A stretch of DNA of 64,000 nucleotides from the NCBI GenBank assembly GCA_041399155.1, contig JAWKTI010000001.1, positions 2,232,001 to 2,296,000 of the forward strand, written 5' to 3'. Below, piece by piece: positions 52,679 to 61,703 of this stretch; position 1 is the stretch's first letter; each line of letters begins with the position of its first letter. The notes under the pieces are model-generated. The model was given only the letters and a program-made list of their open reading frames with translations, was not told where the DNA came from and did not search any database. Made by a program: the position numbers and the translations under genes. This DNA comes from Zavarzinella sp. Its GTDB lineage: Bacteria; Planctomycetota; Planctomycetia; Gemmatales; Gemmataceae.

Positions 52679-55543
52679 ATGACAATATATCCAAAAGGGA
52701 GGCATCCTGGAGCCGTATGGAAGAAAACTGACTTCCAGATTCACACTCCAAGAGATCCACAATGGTCTGGAAGCCTTCCAATGGCTGGAGGTACCGACCA
52801 AGATGAGGCTACCAGACAGGGTTGGATGGATAACTTTATTAAGACCTGTATAGAAAAGGGCCTGCATGCTATTGCAATTACTGACCACCACGATTTCTGC
52901 TTTGTCGAATATGCCCAGAAATCTATTGAGAAACTTCCACTGGGCACTGCAAAGCCTTGGTTATTCCCTGGAATCGAGATAACATGCAACGATGCAGTAC
53001 AGTGTATTATGTTATTTGATTCGACGACAGGGTGGGATGATTGGCTGAGAGTCTATGGAGGCCATCTAAATTCAATAACAAGACCGGATAGAAATGCCCC
53101 AACAGCTCCCCAAGCTATGCATTGCGGCAAAGATATTGCACCATTTATTGAAGGCATTGCAAAAGATGCATACCTAAGTAAATGCACCTTGATTTTACCA
53201 CACGCAAGCAATCATGGTGCTCACAAGAGTATGATGAGGCATGGATTCAGCAAACGATTTCAAGAACTACCATTTGATGGTGTGTATTCTGATAAAGCGT
53301 TCAGTCAGCTGGACGAGTCAACAAAAAGAAAAATTTGGGGACTGGACCCTAACTGGGGCTTTAGAAGAAAAGGAATTTTGCCTACTGGCGATAATCGCTC
53401 TGCTGGTTATGAAAAACTAGGTGCCCACACATGCTGGGTAAGATTGGGCGAACCTACCACCGAATCTCTTAGACAGGCATTGCTGGCTGATGAAGCCCGT
53501 ATTACCTACGAAAATCCATCATTGCCATCGCAGCGAGTACTAGAACTTCGAGTTAATTCCACCTTATGTGGTGAAAGCTTTGAGCTGGTAATTAACGATG
53601 GTTTTACAGCTCTCATTGGCGGAAGGGGATCAGGAAAGTCTGCTATTTTAGAGTATCTTCGATTTGGATTGGGGCGCAGTGCAATCGATACCGAAACTGA
53701 CGATGAGGCAGAACGCGAAAGGGAAAAGAGTCTAATTGAGCAGACACTTGCTCATGGATATGTCGAGGTAATACTCGACCGCGATGGTGTCATCGAAACG
53801 TGGAAAAGAACCTATGATGAGCGGGAATACATTTTCGTTACCGTCAAAGGGGTAGATCCGGAGCGCATAACGATAGCTACAGCTCAAGAGCGTTTCAGAG
53901 CGCGTGCTTTCTATCAAAAACAGCTATCAACCCTAGTCCGCGGAAAAAATGCGGTCGATCAAATTACCGGAATTGCCGCTGCTGAATTCTTGGATGCAAG
54001 AAGACAAATAGAGCAGGACTTAGGTGCTGCAAAACGTGAGATAAAAACAGCCCTACAGGAAACCATTAAGTATTGGATTGCCGAATCAGAGTATAATGCG
54101 GCAAAAAACAGCGTGGCTGATTTGCGTCGCCGATTGGCTGCCATTATAAAACGGTTGGAAGAGTCCGGTCTAACACCAGCTAATCAGGCAATTCTAGAGA
54201 AAGCACCCAGTTATAAAAGCACTACGGCACTGTTCTCCGAATTGGGTGAATTAGTTGAATATGATCTTTCAAGTATTCAAACACTGGAAACTGAATTCCA
54301 ATCCCTAGATACTTCTCAATGGATTGATGTAGCTCAGTTTGATGAAGCGCAAGCAATGAAAATGTTTGTCGATCAAACTAGGGGCGATGTCACAAAGAAA
54401 ATTGCGGAAATAAAGGCTTTTCTTGCTACGATTGAAGCCAAACGAAAAGAGCTATCCGGAGCATTTAAGGTAAAAGCTGATGCCTTTGAAACGCAACATA
54501 GTTCAGCGATTCAACAGCAAGCAAGCCTGCAAACTTTAATTGCCGAATCTCAGAAATTGAATGCCGAATTACAGCAGGCTGAGGCTAGAGAACGCAAAGC
54601 AGAGTCCGCGTTAAAACTGATGGAGAGAAACCTAGAAAAGCTAGTTAAATCACGACATCAGCTACATGATGTTCTGGTAGCAAAAGCTGCTATTCTTAAG
54701 CAGGCTGCTGACAAAGTAGCGGCAATGCCTGATAATTTCTTGAGGGCTAAGGCTGTACGGGAAAACCAGCCGCGCGAATTTATTGCTGCCGTACAGCAGA
54801 TTTGCGAAAATCAGCGAATCAGAGATTTAGAGGATAAATGCCTTTCCCTTATTGAAAACATTTTGAAGTCTGATGAAGAATATGGCTGGAGCCAAATCTG
54901 CGACAAAATGCTCGATGTGTATAAGCATAAAATGCTAAGCGGCGAGAATATGGAGCCGGGTGAACATATCATCACAATTATCAAGGAATCTTTTGCTTTC
55001 TCAGGATCTGAACTGACACCCTCGCAGTTAGCAGGAATTTATGCAAAAATTGATGATGCAAAAATATCTAATATGCTCACTTCTACACCTGAAGACTATA
55101 TCATGTTTGAGTATAATGATCGCGGAAGCTTTATCCCATTTAAGCAGGCGTCTGAAGGTCAGCAAGCTGCTGCATTGCTAAACCTTCTTTTAAGACAGGA
55201 GGCTGGGACTCTTATTATCGATCAGCCTGAAGACGATTTAGATAACAAAGTTATTATGAGCATTGTCAAACTCCTTCAAACCACAAAGAGGACACGCCAA
55301 ATTTTCTTAGCAACACATAATCCTAACTTTGTTGTAAACGGCGATGCTGACAAGGTTGTAGCCTTGATTTCGGGAGGTGATCCTGACGTAACGGGAGTTC
55401 AGACTTCTAACTCTCGAATCGAGATAGAAATCGATGGAGCGATAGAAACGCCAGAAGTTAGAAGAATCATTACTGAAGTAATGGAAGGTGGTAAGAAAGC
55501 ATTTGAATTAAGAAGCAGGAAGTATGACTTTAAACTTGTTTAA
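52679..55543 (+). CDS. TrlF-family protein: PHP hydrolase domain plus SMC-like ATPase
   Basis: The 954-aa protein has an N-terminal PHP-type metal hydrolase domain (TDFQIHTPRDP near 18, AIAITDHHDF near 66, ITCNDAVQ). An ABC/SMC-like ATPase follows: Walker A LIGGRGSGKSAILEYL (near 316), a coiled coil (about 430-700, rich in Gln/Ala/Lys), signature ASEGQQAAALLNLLL, Walker B LIIDQPEDDLDN and the H-loop ATHNPNF. The family is annotated as TrlF and occurs in variable genome regions. The architecture, a nuclease-like head with an SMC ATPase, resembles anti-phage or anti-plasmid ATPases, but its function is not known. It is AT-rich relative to the backbone, so it is likely cargo. A weak ribosome site precedes ATG 52679. 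It converges on repA. Confidence 0.8.
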   Translation: MTIYPKGRHPGAVWKKTDFQIHTPRDPQWSGSLPMAGGTDQDEATRQGWMDNFIKTCIEKGLHAIAITDHHDFCFVEYAQKSIEKLPLGTAKPWLFPGIEITCNDAVQCIMLFDSTTGWDDWLRVYGGHLNSITRPDRNAPTAPQAMHCGKDIAPFIEGIAKDAYLSKCTLILPHASNHGAHKSMMRHGFSKRFQELPFDGVYSDKAFSQLDESTKRKIWGLDPNWGFRRKGILPTGDNRSAGYEKLGAHTCWVRLGEPTTESLRQALLADEARITYENPSLPSQRVLELRVNSTLCGESFELVINDGFTALIGGRGSGKSAILEYLRFGLGRSAIDTETDDEAEREREKSLIEQTLAHGYVEVILDRDGVIETWKRTYDEREYIFVTVKGVDPERITIATAQERFRARAFYQKQLSTLVRGKNAVDQITGIAAAEFLDARRQIEQDLGAAKREIKTALQETIKYWIAESEYNAAKNSVADLRRRLAAIIKRLEESGLTPANQAILEKAPSYKSTTALFSELGELVEYDLSSIQTLETEFQSLDTSQWIDVAQFDEAQAMKMFVDQTRGDVTKKIAEIKAFLATIEAKRKELSGAFKVKADAFETQHSSAIQQQASLQTLIAESQKLNAELQQAEARERKAESALKLMERNLEKLVKSRHQLHDVLVAKAAILKQAADKVAAMPDNFLRAKAVRENQPREFIAAVQQICENQRIRDLEDKCLSLIENILKSDEEYGWSQICDKMLDVYKHKMLSGENMEPGEHIITIIKESFAFSGSELTPSQLAGIYAKIDDAKISNMLTSTPEDYIMFEYNDRGSFIPFKQASEGQQAAALLNLLLRQEAGTLIIDQPEDDLDNKVIMSIVKLLQTTKRTRQIFLATHNPNFVVNGDADKVVALISGGDPDVTGVQTSNSRIEIEIDGAIETPEVRRIITEVMEGGKKAFELRSRKYDFKLV

Positions 55544-55585
55544 GTAGTCTATTCAATCAAATTCTTGCAACCTCAATCAACCTGA

Positions 55586-56623
55586 TCACTTTGGGGCACC
55601 GCGTTTCTCATACCATTTCCGGCAGAAGCCGATGAACGCTTTATCGGCATGGTGGGGAGGTTCGGTGATCCATTCCCGCCATTGCTGCTCCAGATAGTAA
55701 ATATCCCAGCCGGGTGCCACAGTGCGGGCATCGTGGTAGGTTTCCGCCTTCAGAGGAGGTACCAGCACCTCAGGAAGCAGTTCTACTTCCTCCACCACGC
55801 TGCGGTTCTGAAAGACGACCAGATCGTCCTGTAACAGGACTGCATAATCGGGGATATGTGCGTGCTGCTGGTCTTCCTCAACAATGGTACTGATCAGACG
55901 ACGGAATTCTTTCAGTGTGGATGAGGAACCGCACTTGATTCGCAGTTTATCCAGCGAAATCCGCCATTCTTTCTGTTTGCCGCAATGTTTGCGGGCTAGT
56001 TCGTAGATTCGCCGTTCCAAAGGCTTCCGCAGGCGAAAATAATCACGGTTCAGGGTCAGTACCTCGTGGTGCTTGATGGCATTGAAGACCCAGTCCGAAA
56101 GTTTCACCTCGACTTCCTGCATCCGGCCATCACGGGTTTCCCGCACAATGCGGGCACGTTCGATGATGCCGAAGGTTTCAAAAATTTCCTGTCCTCCAGT
56201 GACAATGTTGGTGCTGATCCGGGTGCCTGCCAGCCGTTCCAGTGCTGCTTTCAGGGCTTCGTAGCCTTGACCACTCGTCATGCGGTTGGTGGCTTTCAGC
56301 AGATCGTAGGCTTTGAAACGGATGACCTGGGCGACCGGTTTCTCATCATTCAGGGAAGCCATCAGTTGCGAGATGCAGTAAATGAGAATATCCCGGTCAT
56401 GCACCGTGGCCAGGCCATCGGCAGATGGCTTGATTTCGATCACAATGCCATTGTTTTCATAACGACGGATTCGGTGGTCCGGCTTGGTGGAGAGCGAGAA
56501 GATCGGGTGTTCCATCGAGGCCATATCCCCTTTCGGAGTGGCATCGAAGATGTCGCACAGGAAAAAGTCGGGCGTGGGATAACGCTCGGGAAGGAGAGGG
56601 GAACGATCTTTGGGCAACGACAT
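55586..56623 (-). CDS. repA: Replication initiator protein RepA
   Basis: The 345-aa protein fits the RepA/RPA replication initiator family of broad-host plasmids (replication initiator protein A, IncW-like). It shows DRDILIYCISQLMASLND, AYDLLKATNRMTSGQGYEAL, ALERLAGTRISTNI, RDYFRLRKPLERRIYELARK and HCGKQKEWRISLDKLRIKCG, winged-helix segments that bind iterons. Six iterons lie just upstream (56634-56784), so this is the origin of the replicon. A 49-bp internal piece of this gene also occurs at 16733-16781. It converges with the TrlF gene. Confidence 0.88.
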   Translation of the reverse strand: MSLPKDRSPLLPERYPTPDFFLCDIFDATPKGDMASMEHPIFSLSTKPDHRIRRYENNGIVIEIKPSADGLATVHDRDILIYCISQLMASLNDEKPVAQVIRFKAYDLLKATNRMTSGQGYEALKAALERLAGTRISTNIVTGGQEIFETFGIIERARIVRETRDGRMQEVEVKLSDWVFNAIKHHEVLTLNRDYFRLRKPLERRIYELARKHCGKQKEWRISLDKLRIKCGSSSTLKEFRRLISTIVEEDQQHAHIPDYAVLLQDDLVVFQNRSVVEEVELLPEVLVPPLKAETYHDARTVAPGWDIYYLEQQWREWITEPPHHADKAFIGFCRKWYEKRGAPK

Positions 56624-56633
56624 GCAGGGAGGG

Positions 56634-56784
56634 TATCGTCATTTCACCCACCCTGTCAAGTCCTTTCGTCATTTCACCCACCATGAGTGGGAGTTTCGAC
56701 ATATTACCCACCCATGGGAAGTTTCGATGGTTTACCCACCGAGTTTCGACAGTTCACCCACTTTCTTTCGATGGTTTGCCCACC
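56634..56784. repeat. Six 19-bp iterons, plasmid replication origin
   Basis: The consensus is TTTCGACATTTCACCCACC (variable at positions 6-12). Copies start at 56634, 56664, 56694, 56722, 56744 and 56766; each is 19 bp with a constant TTTCG-type head (the first is TATCG) and an (A/G)CCCAC(C/T)-type tail (five ending CC, the fifth CT). Spacing is 30, 30, 28, 22 and 22 bp. They lie directly before the repA start, as in iteron-controlled plasmids where RepA binds such repeats to open the origin and to limit copy number. Confidence 0.85.
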
Positions 56785-57022
56785 GGAGGGCTGAAATTCA
56801 TCTGTGCTTTCAAATGGTTCTGGCCGATTTTCTCAGCGTAACACATTATCTAACGAAGATATAACTCTCAGCGGGGTTGGGGATAACTTTCAGATCGAGG
56901 AGGAGGGGAAGGTTTGCTTGGCAAGGTGGCCAAGGCCAGTAGTGGGGTCTCAGAAAAATCGTTGCATCTCCGAAGTAGTTCCGGTAGTGGAATTGAAGAA
57001 GTTCATTTCGAAAGTGCCCACC

Positions 57023-57358
57023 ATGTCTGATGATTATCTTCCCGTAGGACCTGCTCCCGCACAAGAAGACTGCGTTTCCGTGGGAGAGCGGGATTACAAC
57101 AAAAAGGCTCGCATAGAGTGCCAACAGTACATTCAGGCGATCCGGGCCAAGCTAGGGCAAGAACCAGAAGGTGCCCGGTTGGGGATCAAATCCTTCCCGC
57201 ACGATTTTGGCAGTTACTTCGAAGTGGTGTGCTACTTTGAAGCCGAAAACCCCAAAGCAGTGGAATATGCCTACCGCTGCGAAGGAGACGCACCCACCAC
57301 GTGGGAAGAAGTGGGGATGACTGCTCCCACGTTTGGCAAAGACCTGGATATAGGATGA
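57023..57358 (+). CDS. Plasmid protein of unknown function (111 aa)
   Basis: The open frame starts further left (56804), but the convincing part begins at ATG 57023: MSDDYLPVGPAPAQEDCVSV, then RDYNKKARIECQQYIQAIRA and FGSYFEVVCYFEAENPKAVE. The sequence upstream looks like noncoding iteron flank. The product is soluble and acidic, with no known motif. Related small ORFs occur next to replication genes on plasmids. It reads away from repA. Confidence 0.6.
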   Translation: MSDDYLPVGPAPAQEDCVSVGERDYNKKARIECQQYIQAIRAKLGQEPEGARLGIKSFPHDFGSYFEVVCYFEAENPKAVEYAYRCEGDAPTTWEEVGMTAPTFGKDLDIG

Positions 57359-57532
57359 ATAAATCCATGGGTTTCCATGGCAATGCATTCTGCTAGAGTA
57401 AAAGTGAAAATAGTTGTTGTGACAAACTTTCAAGCAAATAGCTGTTATTTCAGTAATAAGTTTTCATTTGTTCATGCAATGATGACAAAAGTGTTTGATT
57501 TGCATCCCATGAATTGCAAAACGCATATATGC

Positions 57533-58381
57533 TTACGTGACATACCGTTCATATCGGTCCATGAGGAATGTGATGACCACTGATCGTGGGCCCATCATTT
57601 TTCTGACCTTTGCAGCAGCCGCTACATTCAATGCACTACTGGGACCGACGGAAATCCCCATTTGGTGTAATCGATCCATCATCTGAAAAACTTCAGCCTC
57701 GTCGATTAGCTCTGTGTGCATTCCTGGCATATTTTGCTTATTCGCAAAACCAACTCCATCAGCAACACCAGGGACTTGAGTACTGAACTTGCCATTATTC
57801 ATTGGCTTGGCGAGTACTGGTAGCACTTCCCTTCCGTGGTCTTTCAGTCCCATATATGTTCCGTATAACGTGCCACCAGTACCTGCACAGCTGACGATAG
57901 CATCGATGTCTACAAGAAATTGCTGGTCGATTTCTGATGCAGTTGTTAATCGGTGTGATTCTGGGTTAAGTGGGTTTGTAAATTGATTAATAAACTTGCC
58001 ATATCCATCCGCTTCCAATGCTTGGGCATATTGAATTGCACCTGCAATTCCTTCGTTTGCTGGTGTCAGAATCACTTCTGCATGTGTGGATTGAATCAGC
58101 TTCACTCTGGCAGGATTTGTTGATTCAGGGACTACCGCAGTGAATGGAATTCCCTTGCTGGCAGCAATATCACCTTCTGCAAGTGCAGTGGAACCAGAGC
58201 CTGCATCAATCAATCGACCAAATTGAAAATTAAGCATTTCCAGCATCCAGGTCGCGGGACGTTGCTTCGCAGAACCGCTCGGATGAGAATATTCTTCCTT
58301 GACATAAATATCCGTGTGGGGATATAAATCAATTCGACGCATGGATGTCTTTTTGATTTTGGGAAAGACTAACTTGTTCAT
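57533..58381 (-). CDS. Cysteine-synthase-like PLP enzyme
   Basis: This is a fold-type II PLP protein of 282 aa, shorter than CysK/CysM (about 300-320). HPSGSAKQRPATWML carries the Schiff-base lysine. DAGSGSTALAEGDIAAS stands where OASS has SGNTG, so the substrate-binding Asn is replaced. SCAGTGGTLYGTY binds phosphate and VGPSSALNVAAAAKVRKM closes the site. Activity may be cysteine synthase, desulfhydrase or another beta-replacement. AGG lies upstream of ATG 58381. It is AT-rich relative to the relaxase and repA, so it looks like cargo. No partner gene is adjacent. Confidence 0.75.
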   Translation of the reverse strand: MNKLVFPKIKKTSMRRIDLYPHTDIYVKEEYSHPSGSAKQRPATWMLEMLNFQFGRLIDAGSGSTALAEGDIAASKGIPFTAVVPESTNPARVKLIQSTHAEVILTPANEGIAGAIQYAQALEADGYGKFINQFTNPLNPESHRLTTASEIDQQFLVDIDAIVSCAGTGGTLYGTYMGLKDHGREVLPVLAKPMNNGKFSTQVPGVADGVGFANKQNMPGMHTELIDEAEVFQMMDRLHQMGISVGPSSALNVAAAAKVRKMMGPRSVVITFLMDRYERYVT

Positions 58382-58576
58382 GACTTACCTGCAGTTGTTA
58401 GATGCCATGAGAAGAAATACAAATGAATCGATGCGATTTTCGAGGAAAATGCGAAAAATCGAAAAATTAATAAGAATCGGTTAGCATTGATAGCTAAACA
58501 TATTTATACAGAACATCACTATTTAGGCATTCATTGAAAACTTTCCACGTCCGATTGACTGGCGGTATAATGCCGC
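58382..58576. other. Divergent region before the relaxase, candidate oriT area
   Basis: This 195-base region lies between two divergent genes. It contains CGATTTTCG and CGAAAAATCG (58434-58472), an imperfect inverted repeat, and TTAGC-ATTGATA-GCTAA near 58480-58497. MobF origins of transfer are often next to the relaxase gene and have such repeats beside the nick site. No known nic sequence was recognised. Confidence 0.35.
58543..58571 (+). promoter_or_regulatory. Candidate promoter of the relaxase with near-leaderless start
   Basis: TATAAT at 58566-58571 is a perfect -10, with TTCCAC 17 bases upstream as a weak -35. The relaxase ATG begins six bases after the -10, so transcription would start at or next to the start codon. 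No ribosome site stands before the ATG, which fits a leaderless transcript. Confidence 0.4.
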
Positions 58577-61141
58577 ATGCTACGGATTACTCAGCAGGCG
58601 AATGCGGGGGCAGCCAAAAGCTATTTCTCCCGTTCGGACTATCTGTCGGAAGACCAGGAGCGGCCCGGTATCTGGGGCGGCAAGGGGGCGGAGCGTCTCG
58701 GTTTGATGGGGTTGATGCAACGGGCTGATTTTGAGCAGTTGTGCGAGAATCAGACCCCCGATGGTTCTCCATTGACCGTTCGCACGCGGGGAGACCGTAC
58801 TGTCGGCTATGACTGGACGTTTAATGCCCCGAAATCAGTGTCGTTGCTGTATGGTCTGACTCGGGATGAGCGGATTCTCGAGGCATTTCGGGGTGCGGTG
58901 CTGGAAACGATGCAGGAAGCGGAAGGGGAGATGCAGACTCGTGTTCGGCAGCGGGGAGTGGAACAGGACCGCAGCACAGGGAATATGGTGTGGGCGGAAT
59001 TTGTGCATACCACTTCGAGACCGGTAGCGGGGGTGCCGGATCCCCACCTGCACAGTCATGTTTTTGTGTTCAATGCCACATTTGATGGGGAGGAAAACCG
59101 CTGGAAGGCGGGTCAGTTTCGTGGGCTGAAAAGGGATGCCCGCTATTATGAGGCAGGTTTTCATGCCCACTTGGCGGAGGAAATGCAGCGATTGGGCTAT
59201 GGTGTGGAACGCACCCGCACTGGTTGGGAAGTGGCTGGGATGGGGGATGAGGTGTTGAAGAAATTTTCGCGCCGAACGGCTCAGATTGAGGAGAAGGCGC
59301 GGGAGGCAGGGATTACCGATCCGGAACGGAAGGCGGAACTGGGTGCCCAGACACGGGAAGCGAAAAATAAGCAACTGTCGATGTCGGAATTGCGGGAGGA
59401 TTGGCAGGGGAGGCTGGATGACGGGGAAAAAGCACGTTTGCAGCAGTTGAAACAGGTGACTGGGGTGGACCGTGGGAAGCAGGTGCAGGAGGGGATCGAC
59501 TTTGCCTGGCAGCATTGTTTCACTTCCAGTGCCGTGGTGCCGGAAAAACTGGTGGTCGCGCAGGCCTTACGACGGGGAATAGGCGGTTTGTTGCCGGAAC
59601 AGGCACAGAGATTTGTTGCGGAGCGGGGATTGGTAACCCGCCAGCAGCGGGATCGGTTATGGGCAACCACGCCGGAAGTGCTGGCCCAGGAAGGACGGGT
59701 GAGCCGCTTTGCTCGAACGGGACGGGGAACGTTGCGGGCTGCCCAGTCGGGATCACACAATTTTCAACGGGAGTGGTTGAATCAGGATCAACGACAGGCG
59801 GTGGAGCATGTATTGCAATCACGAGACCGAGTGACGTTGATTCGGGGGATTGCGGGCACCGGCAAGACATCGTTGATGCAGGAAGCGGTCGAGGGTTTGC
59901 AGCAGGCGGGTTTGCCGGGGGTAGTGTTAGCACCCACAGCGGAAGCAAGCCGGGATGTTCTGCGGCAGGAAGGCTTTGCAGAAGCCGATACGGTGGCGAT
60001 GTTTTTGCAGAATTCCCAGTTGCAGGAGAGGGCATGTGGGGGATTTATCTGGGTGGATGAGGCGGGCTTGTTGTCGCTGAACCAGAGCGAAGCATTGTTT
60101 GGGCTGGCGGAGCAGTTGGATGCCCGAGTGATTTTCTCAGGGGATCAACGACAGCACCGAAGTGTCGAGCGGGGGGATTTGCTGACCTTGCTGGAACAGG
60201 AAGCCGGTCTGCCCACGGTCACCGTGCGGGAGATTCAACGGCAGCGGGGAAGCTACAAGCAGTTGGTAGCGGATTTGGCGGAAGGCCGGATTGGCGGTGC
60301 CTTTCAAAAATTACAGAATTTAGGCTGGCTGCGGGAGATTGATGACCCAACGGAACGGTATGCTCAGGTGGCTGCGGAGTATCTGCAGGCGATCCGGACG
60401 GGCCGGAAAACACTGGTGGTCTCTCCCACGCACGTGGAGGGGGAGGCGGTCACCGGAACCATTCGGCAGCGGTTACAGCGGGAAGGGGTGTTGCGGGAAG
60501 AGCGGAGTTTCACGGTCTGGAAACCAGTGCATTTGACGGAAGCGGAGAAGCAGGACCCGTTGCAATATTCAGCAGGAAGGATGATTCAGTATCACCAGCA
60601 TGCCCCTGGTCGGGCAGCGGGCAGTCAATGGTTGCTTGATGGAAAAGAGGCACCGGTGCAGCAGAGCCGGAAATTCTCGGTTTTTCGACCGGAAGTGCGG
60701 CATTTTGCAGTAGGAGACTGGATCCGGATTACCCACAATGGCAAAACCAAGGATGGCAAACATCGGCTGAATCGGGGGGGATTGTACCAGATAGCTGGAT
60801 TTGGTGAGCAGGGAGATATCCGCTTGAAGAATGGCTGGGAAATCGATGCTCAGTGGGGGCATCTGGATTGGGGTTATGTGCTGACTTCCCATGCCAGTCA
60901 GGGGAAAACGGCGGACCAGGTGCTGGTGGTACAATCGCAGGTGTCTTTGGGAGCCACGACGCCGGAACAGTTTTATGTCTCTGCGTCTCGCGGACGGGAG
61001 CGTGTGCTGGTTTTTACTGATGCGGCACAATCATTGCAGGAGAGTTTACAACGGGAGACCGTGCAACCGCACGCCTTGCCTTTTGTGCGCGATGGTCTGC
61101 CTCCAGCACCGGTGCGGGAGCGTGATTATGACCGAGTCTGA
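58577..61141 (+). CDS. MobF-family conjugative relaxase-helicase (TrwC/TraA type)
   Basis: The 854-aa protein nicks the origin of transfer and unwinds DNA for conjugation. The relaxase domain (1-300) has catalytic tyrosines in AAKSYFSRSDYLSE, TFNAPKSVSLLYGL and the metal motif DPHLHSHVFVFN (HxHxH form, near 156). The SF1B helicase part has Walker A GIAGTGKTSLMQ (near 428), Walker B WVDEAGLLS, LTSHASQGKTADQVLVV and FYVSASRGRERV. It lacks a long C-terminal extension, so it is a short MobF version. It heads a co-directional run that ends in the integrase-like and nuclease genes; a type IV secretion system is not in the window. Confidence 0.92.
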   Translation: MLRITQQANAGAAKSYFSRSDYLSEDQERPGIWGGKGAERLGLMGLMQRADFEQLCENQTPDGSPLTVRTRGDRTVGYDWTFNAPKSVSLLYGLTRDERILEAFRGAVLETMQEAEGEMQTRVRQRGVEQDRSTGNMVWAEFVHTTSRPVAGVPDPHLHSHVFVFNATFDGEENRWKAGQFRGLKRDARYYEAGFHAHLAEEMQRLGYGVERTRTGWEVAGMGDEVLKKFSRRTAQIEEKAREAGITDPERKAELGAQTREAKNKQLSMSELREDWQGRLDDGEKARLQQLKQVTGVDRGKQVQEGIDFAWQHCFTSSAVVPEKLVVAQALRRGIGGLLPEQAQRFVAERGLVTRQQRDRLWATTPEVLAQEGRVSRFARTGRGTLRAAQSGSHNFQREWLNQDQRQAVEHVLQSRDRVTLIRGIAGTGKTSLMQEAVEGLQQAGLPGVVLAPTAEASRDVLRQEGFAEADTVAMFLQNSQLQERACGGFIWVDEAGLLSLNQSEALFGLAEQLDARVIFSGDQRQHRSVERGDLLTLLEQEAGLPTVTVREIQRQRGSYKQLVADLAEGRIGGAFQKLQNLGWLREIDDPTERYAQVAAEYLQAIRTGRKTLVVSPTHVEGEAVTGTIRQRLQREGVLREERSFTVWKPVHLTEAEKQDPLQYSAGRMIQYHQHAPGRAAGSQWLLDGKEAPVQQSRKFSVFRPEVRHFAVGDWIRITHNGKTKDGKHRLNRGGLYQIAGFGEQGDIRLKNGWEIDAQWGHLDWGYVLTSHASQGKTADQVLVVQSQVSLGATTPEQFYVSASRGRERVLVFTDAAQSLQESLQRETVQPHALPFVRDGLPPAPVRERDYDRV

Positions 61142-61505
61142 TGAATTATTGCGGAAATTCCAACTGGACCGGCCTCGGCGTGATGATGAGGGGCTGGTGC
61201 AGAATCCGGGCTATGGTTTTGTGCGCGGGATTCGGGATCGGGCGATGATGCTCGATTGCCAATGGAAGAGTGGCAACCGGCAGGGATTTTCTTACCATTG
61301 GCTCTCACGAGTGGAATTAGATCTGTCTGGGATCGTGCGGCTCAGTTTTGGTCCGATTCGGATTGAACTGCGGGGCACCCATCTCACCACGATTTATCAA
61401 CTGGCCATTCAACAACGGCTGGTCTGGATTCGGGAACAGGACCCGATTCGGGAACAGGTATCAACTACCGATACGGTCATTGAGCAGATTCTTGTCACGG
61501 AATAG
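61128..61505 (+). CDS. Hypothetical protein coupled to the relaxase gene (125 aa)
   Basis: The gene overlaps the relaxase end by 14 bases (ATG 61128, relaxase stop 61139-61141). The product, MTESDELLRKFQLDRPRRDD followed by a strand-rich middle and a C-terminal IREQ repeat (WIREQDPIREQVS), has no recognised motif. Translational coupling suggests a transfer-related or stabilising role. It is found next to MobF relaxases on some plasmids but is unstudied to my knowledge. Confidence 0.65.
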   Translation: MTESDELLRKFQLDRPRRDDEGLVQNPGYGFVRGIRDRAMMLDCQWKSGNRQGFSYHWLSRVELDLSGIVRLSFGPIRIELRGTHLTTIYQLAIQQRLVWIREQDPIREQVSTTDTVIEQILVTE

Positions 61506-61528
61506 CTGCTGACAGATGTGGAGCGTTC

Positions 61529-61556
61529 AGTTCACAAAACCTACTTTAGGTGAACT
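61529..61556. promoter_or_regulatory. AGTTCAC...GTGAACT inverted repeat before the toxin-antitoxin pair
   Basis: AGTTCAC (61529-61535) and GTGAACT (61550-61556) are exact 7-bp arms with 14 bases between, 150 bases ahead of the AbrB-type antitoxin gene. Such arms may be an operator for autoregulation; there is no further support. Confidence 0.3.
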
Positions 61557-61703
61557 ATAAATCGGGGCTGATCCGAAGGTGGTTTACTGGCATTCCGGAA
61601 ATGCTTGACAAGTTCCGCAAAATCTGGCACGGTAGGATTCGTGACAATTTCCCGTGGAAAGTCACTTTCACTTCCTTGATTCCATTTTAAGAAAGAACCT
61701 GAA

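Noticed and set aside
16733..56170. The two 49-bp direct copies as attachment sites of a 39-kb mobile element
   Set aside because: The interval would include rho, mdh and other housekeeping genes, one copy lies inside repA coding sequence, and no integrase flanks either copy. A leftover repA fragment is a simpler reading.
56804..57022. N-terminal extension of the 111-aa gene into the iteron flank
   Set aside because: The extended part is polar noise with weak codon use; ATG 57023 begins a coherent protein.
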